64,000 nt of DNA from Microbacterium sp. H83 (lineage in GTDB: Bacteria > Actinomycetota > Actinomycetes > Actinomycetales > Microbacteriaceae). Made by a program: the position numbers and the translations under genes. The DNA lies in the NCBI RefSeq assembly GCF_001650405.1, contig NZ_LWCU01000034.1:62001-126000 (forward strand). The letters run 5' to 3'. The notes below the pieces were generated by a model. The model was not told where the DNA came from. It did not search any database and saw only the letters and a program-made list of their open reading frames with translations. Position 1 is the stretch's first letter. The number at the start of each line of letters is the position of its first letter. Below, one piece after another: positions 52,051-60,416 of the stretch.

Positions 52051-52147
52051 TCCACGGCTCTCCGCGTGGCGGCATCCAGGCCAATTCCCCCAGGGCGGAA
52101 ACGCAGCAAGGGTAACCGGGCTCTGCTGGGTGCGCGGAGGGTCGTTT
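52051..52147 (+). ncRNA. ffs: signal recognition particle RNA, small (4.5S) type
   Basis: The terminal helix ggctctccgcg pairs with cgcggagggtc. The conserved Ffh-binding hairpin holds ccagggcggaaacgcagcaa followed by gggtaacc, with the GGAA tetraloop-like core and GCAGCA motif. Followed by tttt. The SRP RNA with Ffh targets membrane proteins to SecYEG. Ends are estimated from the helix, about 97 nt. Confidence 0.9.
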
Positions 52148-52192
52148 TCTTTCTGTCAGCATCCTCCGGGATGAGCCTGCCAGGATCGTGAC

Positions 52193-52798
52193 GTGACGAG
52201 GCCAGACCTGATCCGCACCGCCGACGCCCCGCATCCGCTGGCGCGCTTCGCCTCGCCCGTGCTGCTTCTCGCCGCGATGTGGGCTGTGCAGCTCGCCGAC
52301 GCCGTGCTGCCGGGGTCGTTCACGGGCTTCGGTCTGCGGTCGTGGGATCCCGCCGGACTCGCCGGCATCGTGCTCGCTCCGATGCTGCACGCGACCTGGG
52401 CTCATCTCATCGCCAACTCCGTGCCGTTCCTCGTGCTCGGCTGTCTCGTGGCGGTCGAGGGCAGCCGCCGATTCTGGGCCGTCACGGCGTTCGCCGCCGT
52501 GATCGGAGGACTCGGCACCTGGCTGGTGAACGCGCCAGGGACCCTGACGGTGGGTGCCTCGGGACTCGTGTTCGGATACTTCGGCTACACCGTCGCCCGC
52601 GTCTTCGCGCCGGGCCGGACCTCGCACCGCATCCTGTACGCCGTGATCGCCCTCGTCGTGATCGGCGTCTACGGGGGCTCGATGCTCGCCGGGGTCGTCG
52701 GTGTGCGCGACGGCATCTCCTGGCAGGCGCACCTGTTCGGAGCGATCGGCGGTGCGCTCGCCGCGTTCGTCGGCAGATCCAGGGTGCGCCGCCCGTGA
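52193..52798 (+). CDS. rhomboid-family intramembrane serine protease
   Basis: 201 residues, about six helices. The catalytic Ser lies in TVGASGLVFGYFGY and the His in WQAHLFGAIGGALAAF; the loop HATWAHLIANSVPFLVLG has the rhomboid H-x-x-x-N pattern. It cleaves membrane-embedded substrates that are unknown here. Start GTG at 52193 after aggatc. Its stop overlaps the next GTG (GTGA). Confidence 0.88.
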   Translation: MTRPDLIRTADAPHPLARFASPVLLLAAMWAVQLADAVLPGSFTGFGLRSWDPAGLAGIVLAPMLHATWAHLIANSVPFLVLGCLVAVEGSRRFWAVTAFAAVIGGLGTWLVNAPGTLTVGASGLVFGYFGYTVARVFAPGRTSHRILYAVIALVVIGVYGGSMLAGVVGVRDGISWQAHLFGAIGGALAAFVGRSRVRRP

Positions 52799-53496
52799 CG
52801 ACGACGAGGAACGGCGGCCGGGGGAGGTCGCGCGCCTCGACGACACGCTCGGCCCGCACCCGATCCCGCGGACGACCGCGCACCCGCAGGACGTCCCCGC
52901 GGCGCCGCGCGCAGAAGCGGATGCAGCGCCGCCGCCTTCTGCGGCGGATCGCCCTCGCTGTCGGCCTGGTCGCCGTCGTCACGGCGGTCGCCGTCCTGAT
53001 CCCTTTCACGCTCGCCCACGAAAAGCCGCTCGCGGTGTGCCTCAGCGACCCCTCGACGTTCCCCTCGTCCGGCGTGGCGGGCTGGGAGGGGGAGCAGCTG
53101 GAGAATGCCGCGACCGTCATGCAGACCGCCGCGTCGCTCGGATTCGGCCGTGACGGCCAGATCCTCGGCGTGATGACCGCGATGGGCGAGAGCAGCCTGA
53201 TCAACATCGACTACGGCGACTGGGAGACGAGCGGCTTCACCAACCCGGACGGCAGCCGCACCACGAGCATCGGGCTGTTCCAGCAGCAGGACTGGTGGGG
53301 GAGCGTCGAGCAGCGGATGGATCCGGCGACCGCCGCGACCCTGTTCTATGAGCGCCTCGCCCGCGTGCCGGACTGGCAGTCCCTGCCGCAGTCCCTGGCC
53401 ATCCACCGCGTGCAGATCAACCTCGATCCCCAGTACTACTCGCGCTATGCCGCCGACGCCGCGGCCGTCGTCGACGCGCTCTCGACGCCCTGCTGA
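52795..53496 (+). CDS. membrane-anchored lysozyme-like protein
   Basis: 233 residues: a very basic N-terminus (Arg/Thr/Ser-rich, about 60 residues), one membrane helix (IALAVGLVAVVTAVAVLIPF), then an extracellular domain with a lysozyme-like pattern: ILGVMTAMGESSLINIDYGD with an acidic E, and TTSIGLFQQQDWWGS as in transglycosylases. A Cys near the start of the domain and the C-terminal Cys may form a disulfide. Family and activity are not certain. The GTG overlaps the rhomboid stop. Confidence 0.75.
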   Translation: MTTTRNGGRGRSRASTTRSARTRSRGRPRTRRTSPRRRAQKRMQRRRLLRRIALAVGLVAVVTAVAVLIPFTLAHEKPLAVCLSDPSTFPSSGVAGWEGEQLENAATVMQTAASLGFGRDGQILGVMTAMGESSLINIDYGDWETSGFTNPDGSRTTSIGLFQQQDWWGSVEQRMDPATAATLFYERLARVPDWQSLPQSLAIHRVQINLDPQYYSRYAADAAAVVDALSTPC

Positions 53497-53546
53497 GCGG
53501 GGTTTCGCACGGCTGTCAACCCAGCGCGTCCATATCGAGCTGCACC

Positions 53547-53552
53547 TAGGCT
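53547..53552 (+). promoter_or_regulatory. -10 hexamer TAGGCT, leaderless start of pta
   Basis: It ends seven bases before the GTG at 53560. Confidence 0.5.
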
Positions 53553-53559
53553 GGGTCTC

Positions 53560-55689
53560 GTGGCGCAGAGCATCTACATCACCTCGGCCGAAGGCCATAC
53601 CGGGAAGTCGACGATCGCCCTCGGCGTGCTGGATGCGCTGATGCGCGTCACGCCGCGCGTCGGGGTCTTCCGCCCCATCGCGCGATCGGTGTCCGACCGC
53701 GACGACGTGCTCGAGCTCCTCCTCGCGCACGACGGGGTGCACCTCGACTACGAGGACTGCGTCGGCGTCACCTACGACGACGTCCGCGACGATCCCGATC
53801 GCGCGCTGTCGACCATCGTCGCCCGGTTCAAGGCGGTCGAGGCCCGCTGCGACGCGGTCGTGATCGTCGGCAGCGACTACACCGACGTCGCGAGCCCCGC
53901 CGAGCTGGGCTACAATGCGCGGATCGCCGCGAACCTCGCGGCGCCGGTGCTGCTGGTGCTCAGCGGACGCGATCAGCAGCGTCAGGCCGAGCAGCTGGGG
54001 ACCACCACGGCCCGCACCCCCGCGGCGGTCGGGCAGATCGCCGCGCTCGCGCTGTCCGAGCTCGAGGTGGAGCGAGCCGAGCTCTTCGCGGTCGCCGTCA
54101 ACCGCGCGGACCCCGACGCGCTCGCCGACATCGAGGCGGCCGTCGTCGCCGTGCGTCCCGACCGCAGGACGCCGGTCTGGGCGATCCCGGAGGATCGCAC
54201 CCTGGTCGCGCCGTCGATCGACGGCATCCTGTCCGTCGTCGACGGACGCCTCATCAAGGGCGATCCCGACCGCCTGGCGCGCGAGGCGCTGACCATCGTC
54301 GTCGCCGGCATGTCGATGGTGAACGTGCTGCCGCGGCTGACGGAGGAGGCGGTCGTCGTGATCCCCGCCGACCGCACCGAGGTGCTGCTGGCGACGCTCC
54401 TGGCCGACGCATCGGGCACCTTCCCCCGCGTCGCCGGGATCATCCTCAACGGCCCCTTCCCGCTGCCGGAGCCGATCGTGCAGCTGCTCGACGGGTTCCC
54501 CTCGACCATGCCGATCATCACGACCGATCTCGGCACGTACGACACCGCGGTGCGGGTGATGGGCGCGCGAGGGCGCATCTCTCCCGAGTCGCGCGGCCGC
54601 TACGACCGCGCGCTCGGCCTCTTCCAGACGCATGTCGACATCGCCGAGCTCACCACGCAGCTCGGCCTCGCCGAGTCGCGGGTCGTCACACCCCTCATGT
54701 TCGAGTACGGCCTCATCGAGCGCGCCCGCGCCGACCGTCGGCGCATCGTCCTCCCGGAGGGCGACGACGACCGCATCCTTCGCGCCGCGGCGACCCTGCT
54801 CGCGCGCGAGGTCGCCGACCTCACGATCCTCGGCGACGAGTCGACCGTCAGGGCGAGGGCCGTCGAGCTGGGCATCGACATCGGCGCCGCGCAGGTCGTG
54901 AGCACCTCCGACCCCGAGCTCGTCGAGCGCTTCGCCGCCGAGTACGCGCGTCTGCGCGCGCACAAGGGCATCACCCTCGCGCAGGCGGCGGACACCGTGA
55001 CGGACGTGTCGTACTTCGGCACCATGATGGTGCACCTGGGGCTCGCCGACGGCATGGTGTCCGGCGCCGCGCACACGACGGCGCACACGATCCGCCCGTC
55101 CTTCGAGATCATCAAGACCAAGCCGGGCGTCGAGGTCGTCTCGAGCGTCTTCCTGATGGCGCTCGCCGACCGCGTGCTCGTCTACGGCGACTGCGCGGTG
55201 ATCCCCGACCCGACGAGCGAGCAGCTCGCCGACATCGCGATCTCCTCGGCGGCGACCGCGCGGCAGTTCGGCATCGACCCGCGCGTCGCGATGCTCTCGT
55301 ACTCCACGGGGGAGTCGGGGTCGGGCGCCGACGTCGACAAGGTCCGCGCCGCGACGGCGATCGTGCACGAACGGGCGCCGGAGCTCCTCGTCGAGGGCCC
55401 GATCCAGTACGACGCCGCGGCCGACGCCGCCGTCGCCAAGGCGAAGCTGCCCGACTCCGCGGTCGCGGGACGGGCCACGGTGTTCGTCTTCCCCGACCTC
55501 AACACCGGCAACAACACCTACAAGGCCGTCCAGCGCTCGGCGGGCGCCGTCGCCATCGGCCCGGTGCTGCAGGGGCTCAACAAGCCGATCAACGATCTCT
55601 CGCGGGGAGCGCTGGTGGACGACATCGTGAACACGGTCGCCATCACGGCGATCCAGGCGCAGGCGCAGGCGGAAGGGGCGGCGTCGTGA
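53560..55689 (+). CDS. pta: phosphate acetyltransferase, long form with DRTGG domain
   Basis: 709 residues, the long form. The N-terminal P-loop domain starts SIYITSAEGHTGKSTIALGVL, a DRTGG-type domain follows, and the C-terminal Pta domain shows RIVLPEGDDDRILRAA, DVSYFGTMMVHLGLADGMVSG, GDCAVIPDPTSEQLADIAI and FPDLNTGNNTYKAVQRS. It converts acetyl-CoA to acetyl phosphate. The stop overlaps the ackA GTG, making the usual pta-ackA operon. Confidence 0.95.
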   Translation: MAQSIYITSAEGHTGKSTIALGVLDALMRVTPRVGVFRPIARSVSDRDDVLELLLAHDGVHLDYEDCVGVTYDDVRDDPDRALSTIVARFKAVEARCDAVVIVGSDYTDVASPAELGYNARIAANLAAPVLLVLSGRDQQRQAEQLGTTTARTPAAVGQIAALALSELEVERAELFAVAVNRADPDALADIEAAVVAVRPDRRTPVWAIPEDRTLVAPSIDGILSVVDGRLIKGDPDRLAREALTIVVAGMSMVNVLPRLTEEAVVVIPADRTEVLLATLLADASGTFPRVAGIILNGPFPLPEPIVQLLDGFPSTMPIITTDLGTYDTAVRVMGARGRISPESRGRYDRALGLFQTHVDIAELTTQLGLAESRVVTPLMFEYGLIERARADRRRIVLPEGDDDRILRAAATLLAREVADLTILGDESTVRARAVELGIDIGAAQVVSTSDPELVERFAAEYARLRAHKGITLAQAADTVTDVSYFGTMMVHLGLADGMVSGAAHTTAHTIRPSFEIIKTKPGVEVVSSVFLMALADRVLVYGDCAVIPDPTSEQLADIAISSAATARQFGIDPRVAMLSYSTGESGSGADVDKVRAATAIVHERAPELLVEGPIQYDAAADAAVAKAKLPDSAVAGRATVFVFPDLNTGNNTYKAVQRSAGAVAIGPVLQGLNKPINDLSRGALVDDIVNTVAITAIQAQAQAEGAAS

Positions 55690-56906
55690 GTGCGATCCTC
55701 GTCATCAACAGCGGATCCTCCTCGCTGAAGTACAGCCTCATCGACATCGAGGACGAGAACGAGCTCGCGAGCGGGCTCGTCGAGCGGATCGGCCAGGACG
55801 TCAGCGCGATCACGCACACCGTGCGACCGGACACCTCGACGGAGGCCGTGGTGACCATGCTCGAGGCGACGTTCGACGACGAGAGGCCGGTCGCCGATCA
55901 CGATGCCGCCTTCGCCGTGATGCTCGAGCAGTTCGCGGCGCACGGGCCGTCGCTCGACGAGCATCCGCCCGCCGCCGTCGGGCACCGCGTCGTGCACGGC
56001 GGGGCGCGCTTCTACGCGCCCACGCTGGTGACGGCCGACGTCGAGAGGCAGATCGAGGAGCTCGCGGTCCTCGCTCCGCTGCACAATCCCGCGAACCTCG
56101 CGGGCATCGTGGCGGCTCGAGCCGTGTTCGCGGCCGTGCCGCACGTGGCCGTCTTCGACACCGCCTTCCATCAGACCCTTCCCCCCGCGGCGTACACGTA
56201 TGCGATCGACGCCGAGCTCGCGGCCGCCCACCGCGTGCGCCGCTACGGCTTCCACGGCACGAGCCACCAGTTCGTGAGCGAGGCCGCCGCGGCGTTCGTC
56301 GACCGCGATCCCGCGACGCTGCGGCAGCTCGTCTTCCACCTGGGCAACGGCGCATCCGTCACGGCGATCGACGGCGGTCGCTCGGTCGAGACCTCGATGG
56401 GCCTCACTCCGCTCGAGGGGCTCGTGATGGGCACGCGATCGGGAGACCTCGACCCCGCGGCGCTCGTGCATCTGTCGCGTCGCGCCGGTCTGTCGATCGA
56501 CGATCTCGACGCGCTGCTCAACACCCGCAGCGGCCTCAAGGGACTCGCCGGCCGCAGCGACATGCGCGACATCCTCGCGGGACGGGATGCCGGGGACGAC
56601 GCGGCGACGCTCGCGTTCGACGTCTACATCCACCGGCTGCGCGCATACGCCGGCGCCTACATCGCCCAGCTCGGCGGGGTCGACGTCATCTCGTTCACGG
56701 CGGGCGTCGGCGAGAACGCCGCCGCCGTGCGCGCCGAGGCCATGGCGACGCTCGGCTTCGCCGGCGTGGAGGTCGATCGGGCGCGCAACTCCGCCCGCGG
56801 CCGCGGCATCCGGCGCATCTCGACGGATGCCTCCGCGGTGACGGTCCTCGTCGTCCCGACGAACGAGGAGCTGGAGATCGCACGCCAGACCGCCCGGATG
56901 CTCTGA
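55686..56906 (+). CDS. ackA: acetate kinase
   Basis: 406 residues. Motifs VINSGSSSLKYSL, GHRVVHGGARF, VAVFDTAFHQTLP, YGFHGTSHQFVSE and FHLGNGASVTAIDGG are in the expected order, and FTAGVGENAAAVR closes the ATPase fold. It makes ATP from acetyl phosphate or the reverse. Starts with a GTG overlapping the pta stop (GTGA). Confidence 0.96.
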   Translation: MSAILVINSGSSSLKYSLIDIEDENELASGLVERIGQDVSAITHTVRPDTSTEAVVTMLEATFDDERPVADHDAAFAVMLEQFAAHGPSLDEHPPAAVGHRVVHGGARFYAPTLVTADVERQIEELAVLAPLHNPANLAGIVAARAVFAAVPHVAVFDTAFHQTLPPAAYTYAIDAELAAAHRVRRYGFHGTSHQFVSEAAAAFVDRDPATLRQLVFHLGNGASVTAIDGGRSVETSMGLTPLEGLVMGTRSGDLDPAALVHLSRRAGLSIDDLDALLNTRSGLKGLAGRSDMRDILAGRDAGDDAATLAFDVYIHRLRAYAGAYIAQLGGVDVISFTAGVGENAAAVRAEAMATLGFAGVEVDRARNSARGRGIRRISTDASAVTVLVVPTNEELEIARQTARML

Positions 56907-57008
56907 CCGAAACCCCGACGGGGGTTACCGCCGACACGTCGCCGCAACTACGCTTGCACAGTGGCACGGAGAGGTGCCGGAACCATCGTCCTTCTCCTGG
57001 AGGCTCCT

Positions 57009-57842
57009 GTGCCCGATGCCCTGCCCGATCTGCTCAGCGCGGACGGCGTCCTGTTCGACCTCGACGGCGTGCTCACGCCGACCGCCGAGGTGCACATGCG
57101 CGCGTGGAAGGTCGTCTTCGACGACGTGTTCGAGCGCTGGGGGATCACGCCTCCCTACTCCGACGCCGACTACTTCGACTATGTCGACGGCAAGAAGCGC
57201 TACGACGGTGTGGCGAGCCTGCTGCATAGCCGCAACGTCGAGGTGCCGTGGGGCGCGGTCGACGACGCGCCGGAGGCCGAGACCGTCTGCGGGATCGGCA
57301 ACCGCAAGAACGCCGCCTTCGCGACGGCGCTCCGCAGCGAGGGCATCGCGCCCTTCCCCGGCTCGCTGGCACTGATCGAGAGGCTCGCCGCCGCCGGCGT
57401 CCCGATCGGAGTGGTGTCGAGCTCGAAGAACGCCGAGGAGGTGCTGGCCGCCGCCGGCATCCGCGACTTCTTCCCCGTCGTGGTCGACGGAGTGGTCGCC
57501 GAGCGCGACGGGCTCGCGTCGAAGCCCGCGGCCGACATGTTCGCGGCGGGAGCAGCGGCGCTCGGCGTCGACCCGGCACGCAGCGTCGCCGTCGAGGACG
57601 CGACCTCCGGCGCCGCATCCGCTGCCGCCGCCGGATTCGCCACGGTCGTCGGCGTCGATCGCGGAACCGGTGCCGACGCGCTGCGCGCCGCGGGAGCCAC
57701 GATCGTGGTGACCGATCTCGACGCCTTCCTCGCCGACGGGCCGTCCGACGCCGCGACCGCATCCCCCTCCGACAGCACCCGCTCCGACAGCACCCGCTCC
57801 GACAGCACCCGCTCCGACTCCGATTCCGAGGAGACCGCATGA
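57009..57842 (+). CDS. pgmB: beta-phosphoglucomutase (HAD family)
   Basis: 277 residues. The nucleophile motif is GVLFDLDGVLTPTAEVHMRAWK (DxD), with VVSSSKNAEEVLAAAGI, FPVVVDGVVAERDGLASKPAADMF and AVEDATSGAASAAAAGF as later HAD motifs. The last ~20 residues are a DSTRS repeat. It converts beta-glucose 1-phosphate from the adjacent GH65 phosphorylase to glucose 6-phosphate. GTG 57009 with GGAGG five bases upstream gives the best length; a longer GTG at 56961 coincides with the predicted transcription start of a TACGCT box at 56949. The stop overlaps the next ATG. Confidence 0.88.
   Translation: MPDALPDLLSADGVLFDLDGVLTPTAEVHMRAWKVVFDDVFERWGITPPYSDADYFDYVDGKKRYDGVASLLHSRNVEVPWGAVDDAPEAETVCGIGNRKNAAFATALRSEGIAPFPGSLALIERLAAAGVPIGVVSSSKNAEEVLAAAGIRDFFPVVVDGVVAERDGLASKPAADMFAAGAAALGVDPARSVAVEDATSGAASAAAAGFATVVGVDRGTGADALRAAGATIVVTDLDAFLADGPSDAATASPSDSTRSDSTRSDSTRSDSDSEETA
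57768..57812. repeat. 15-bp tandem repeat encoding DSTRS, three units
   Basis: Three units of tccgacagcacccgc at the 3' end of the beta-PGM gene, continued by a decayed copy. Confidence 0.85.
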
Positions 57843-60349
57843 TCGACCGCGATCGCTTCCCCGTCGACCCCTGGCGCCTCATCGAGACGCGCTACTCCGA
57901 GAGCGGGGTGGGCGAGACCCTGTTCAGCGTCGGCAACGGCTACCTCGGCCTGCGCGGGAATCACATCGAGGGTCGCGGCGCGCACGAGCACGGCACGTTC
58001 ATCAACGGTCTGCACGAGACGTGGCCGATCCGTCACGCCGAGCAGGCCTACGGCTTCGCCGAGGTCGGCCAGACGATCGTCAACGCGCCGGATGCCAAGG
58101 TCATGCGCGTGTACGTCGACGACGAGCCGATCTCGTTCGACGAGGCCGACGTGCGCGAGTACCGGCGCACGCTCGACATGCGCACCGGCGTGCTCGAGCG
58201 CCTGGTCGTGTGGGAGACGCCGTCGGGCAAGCGCGTGCGCATGCGCGACGAGCGGATCGTCAGCTTCGAGGAGCGCCACCTCGCGATCCTGCGCCTCGAG
58301 GTCGTCGTCGAGAACTCCGACGCCCCCGTCACCGTGAGCTGCCAGATGATCAACCGCCAGGACGGCGCCGGGGTCTACGAGGGCACGCCCGCCGAGGCCA
58401 AGGGCGGAGCGGGTTTCGACCCGCGCAAGTCCGAGAAGATCGCCGAGCGGGTGCTCATCCCCGCCGAGCACTGGCAGGACGGACTGCGCTCGGCGCTCTC
58501 GTACGGCGTCGCCGCCTCCGGCATGACCGTCGCGGTCGTCGCCGACCACCTCATCGAGACCGAGAACGACTACACGTCGCGCACGCTGATCGAGGAGGAC
58601 ATCTCCAAGAACGTGTTCCGCGTGCAGGCGAAGGCCGGCGTGCCGATCACGGTGACGAAGCTCGTCAGCTACCACACGTCCCGCGGCGTGCCGCCGCGCG
58701 AGCTCGTGGACCGCTGCCGGCGCTCGCTCGACCGGGTGCGGTTCGAGGGCATCGAGACCCAGTTCCGCCGCCAGGCCGAGTGGCTGGCGGCCTTCTGGGA
58801 GCGCAGCGACGTGCAGATCGGCGGTCACGACGACATCCAGCAGGCGACGCGCTGGTGCCTGCTGCAGCTCGCACAGGCATCCGCCAGGGCCGACGGCACC
58901 GGCGTCCCGGCGAAGGGCGTCTCGGGCTCGGGTTACAGCGGCCACTACTTCTGGGACACCGAGATCTACGTGCTCCCGTTCCTCACGTACACGTCGCCGC
59001 AGTGGGCGCGCAACGCGCTGCGGGCCCGGGCGCTCATGCTCCCGGCGGCCCGTCGTCGCGCGGCGCAGCTCAACGAGGCCGGCGCGCTGTTCCCGTGGCG
59101 CACGATCAACGGCGAGGAGGCCTCGGCCTATTACGCCGCCGGCACGGCGCAGTACCACATCAACGCCGACGTGAGCTTCGCGCTCGGCAAGTACGTGCGG
59201 GCGACCGGCGACGAGGACTTCCTCCGCCGCGAGGGCATCGACATCGCGATCGAGACGGCGCGGCTGTGGGCGACCCTCGGCTTCTGGCGCACGTCGCGCG
59301 TCGTGGCGGGCTCCGCGGACGACGACGGCATCGAGACGTTCCACATCCACGGCGTCACCGGACCGGACGAGTACACCACGGTCGTCAACGACAACCTGTA
59401 CACGAACGTCATGGCGCGCTACAACCTGCGCTACGCCGCCAGGGTGGTGCGCGAGGCGGAGGAAGCCGACGGCGAGGAGTTCGACCGCGTCGTCGAGCGC
59501 ACGGGTCTGGCGCCCGGCGAAGCCGAGGGCTGGGAGCGCGCGGCCGACGCCATGTTCATCCCGTTCAGCGAGAGCCTCGGCATCCACCCGCAGGACTCCC
59601 TGTTCCTCGAGCGCGAGGTGTGGGATCTGGCGCACACGCCCGCCGACCAGCGCCCGCTGCTCCTGCACTTCCACCCGCTCGTGATCTACCGGTTCCAGGT
59701 GCTGAAGCAGGCCGATGTCGTGCTCGCCCTGTTCCTGCAGGGCAACCACTTCACCCCCGAGGAGAAGAAGGCCGACTTCGACTACTACGACCCGCTCACC
59801 ACGGGCGATTCGACGCTGTCGGCCGTGGTGCAGTCGATCCTCGCGGCGGAGGTCGGCTATCAGGACCTCGCGCTGCGGTACTTCGAGCAGTCGCTGTTCG
59901 TCGATCTGCACGACCTGCACCACAACGCGGCCGACGGCGTGCACGTCGCGTCGGCGGGTGGCGTCTGGACGGCGCTGGTCTGCGGCTTCGGCGGCATGCG
60001 CGACTACGCGGGCGAGCTGAGCTTCGATCCGCGCCTGCCCGCGGGCTGGCCGTCGCTGTCGTATCCGCTGCAGTGGCAGGGGTCAGAGCTGCAGGTCACG
60101 GTCACGAAGGACGAGCTGCGCGTGCAGGTGCGCTCCGGCGAGCCGGTGGCCTTCACCGTGCGCGACGAGGCCTTCATCGCGACGACGGATGCCGATGTCG
60201 TGGTCGCCCTCGCCGACCAGGGCCCGCTCATCCCCGGGCGCCCGACCCTGCGGCAGTTCGCCGACGCCCTGCGCGAGGACGGCACGCGCCTCTCGGCGTC
60301 CGTGCCGGTCATCACGACCGCGATCCCGGTGATCGAGACGATCGACTGA
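57839..60349 (+). CDS. glycoside hydrolase family 65 disaccharide phosphorylase
   Basis: 836 residues. The N-terminal beta-sandwich starts RFPVDPWRLIETRYSESGVG, and the (alpha/alpha)6 domain has the general acid Glu511 in VTGPDEYTTVVNDNLYTN, with SGSGYSGHYFWDTEIYVLPF and QADVVLALFLQGNHFTPEEK forming the phosphate/sugar site. GH65 members phosphorolyse maltose, trehalose, kojibiose or nigerose to glucose and beta-Glc-1-P. The beta-PGM neighbour fits all of them; the substrate is open. The ATG overlaps the previous stop. Confidence 0.9.
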   Translation: MIDRDRFPVDPWRLIETRYSESGVGETLFSVGNGYLGLRGNHIEGRGAHEHGTFINGLHETWPIRHAEQAYGFAEVGQTIVNAPDAKVMRVYVDDEPISFDEADVREYRRTLDMRTGVLERLVVWETPSGKRVRMRDERIVSFEERHLAILRLEVVVENSDAPVTVSCQMINRQDGAGVYEGTPAEAKGGAGFDPRKSEKIAERVLIPAEHWQDGLRSALSYGVAASGMTVAVVADHLIETENDYTSRTLIEEDISKNVFRVQAKAGVPITVTKLVSYHTSRGVPPRELVDRCRRSLDRVRFEGIETQFRRQAEWLAAFWERSDVQIGGHDDIQQATRWCLLQLAQASARADGTGVPAKGVSGSGYSGHYFWDTEIYVLPFLTYTSPQWARNALRARALMLPAARRRAAQLNEAGALFPWRTINGEEASAYYAAGTAQYHINADVSFALGKYVRATGDEDFLRREGIDIAIETARLWATLGFWRTSRVVAGSADDDGIETFHIHGVTGPDEYTTVVNDNLYTNVMARYNLRYAARVVREAEEADGEEFDRVVERTGLAPGEAEGWERAADAMFIPFSESLGIHPQDSLFLEREVWDLAHTPADQRPLLLHFHPLVIYRFQVLKQADVVLALFLQGNHFTPEEKKADFDYYDPLTTGDSTLSAVVQSILAAEVGYQDLALRYFEQSLFVDLHDLHHNAADGVHVASAGGVWTALVCGFGGMRDYAGELSFDPRLPAGWPSLSYPLQWQGSELQVTVTKDELRVQVRSGEPVAFTVRDEAFIATTDADVVVALADQGPLIPGRPTLRQFADALREDGTRLSASVPVITTAIPVIETID

Positions 60350-60404
60350 GCTCGGTGGGCGGGATGCTGTGCACCCCGCCCACCTCGGTGTCGGTGGCAC
60401 GCCG

Positions 60405-60410
60405 TAGGCT
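60405..60410 (+). promoter_or_regulatory. -10 hexamer TAGGCT, leaderless start of dnaX
   Basis: It ends six bases before the GTG at 60417, chosen as the start of DnaX. Confidence 0.5.
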
Positions 60411-60416
60411 GTTGTG

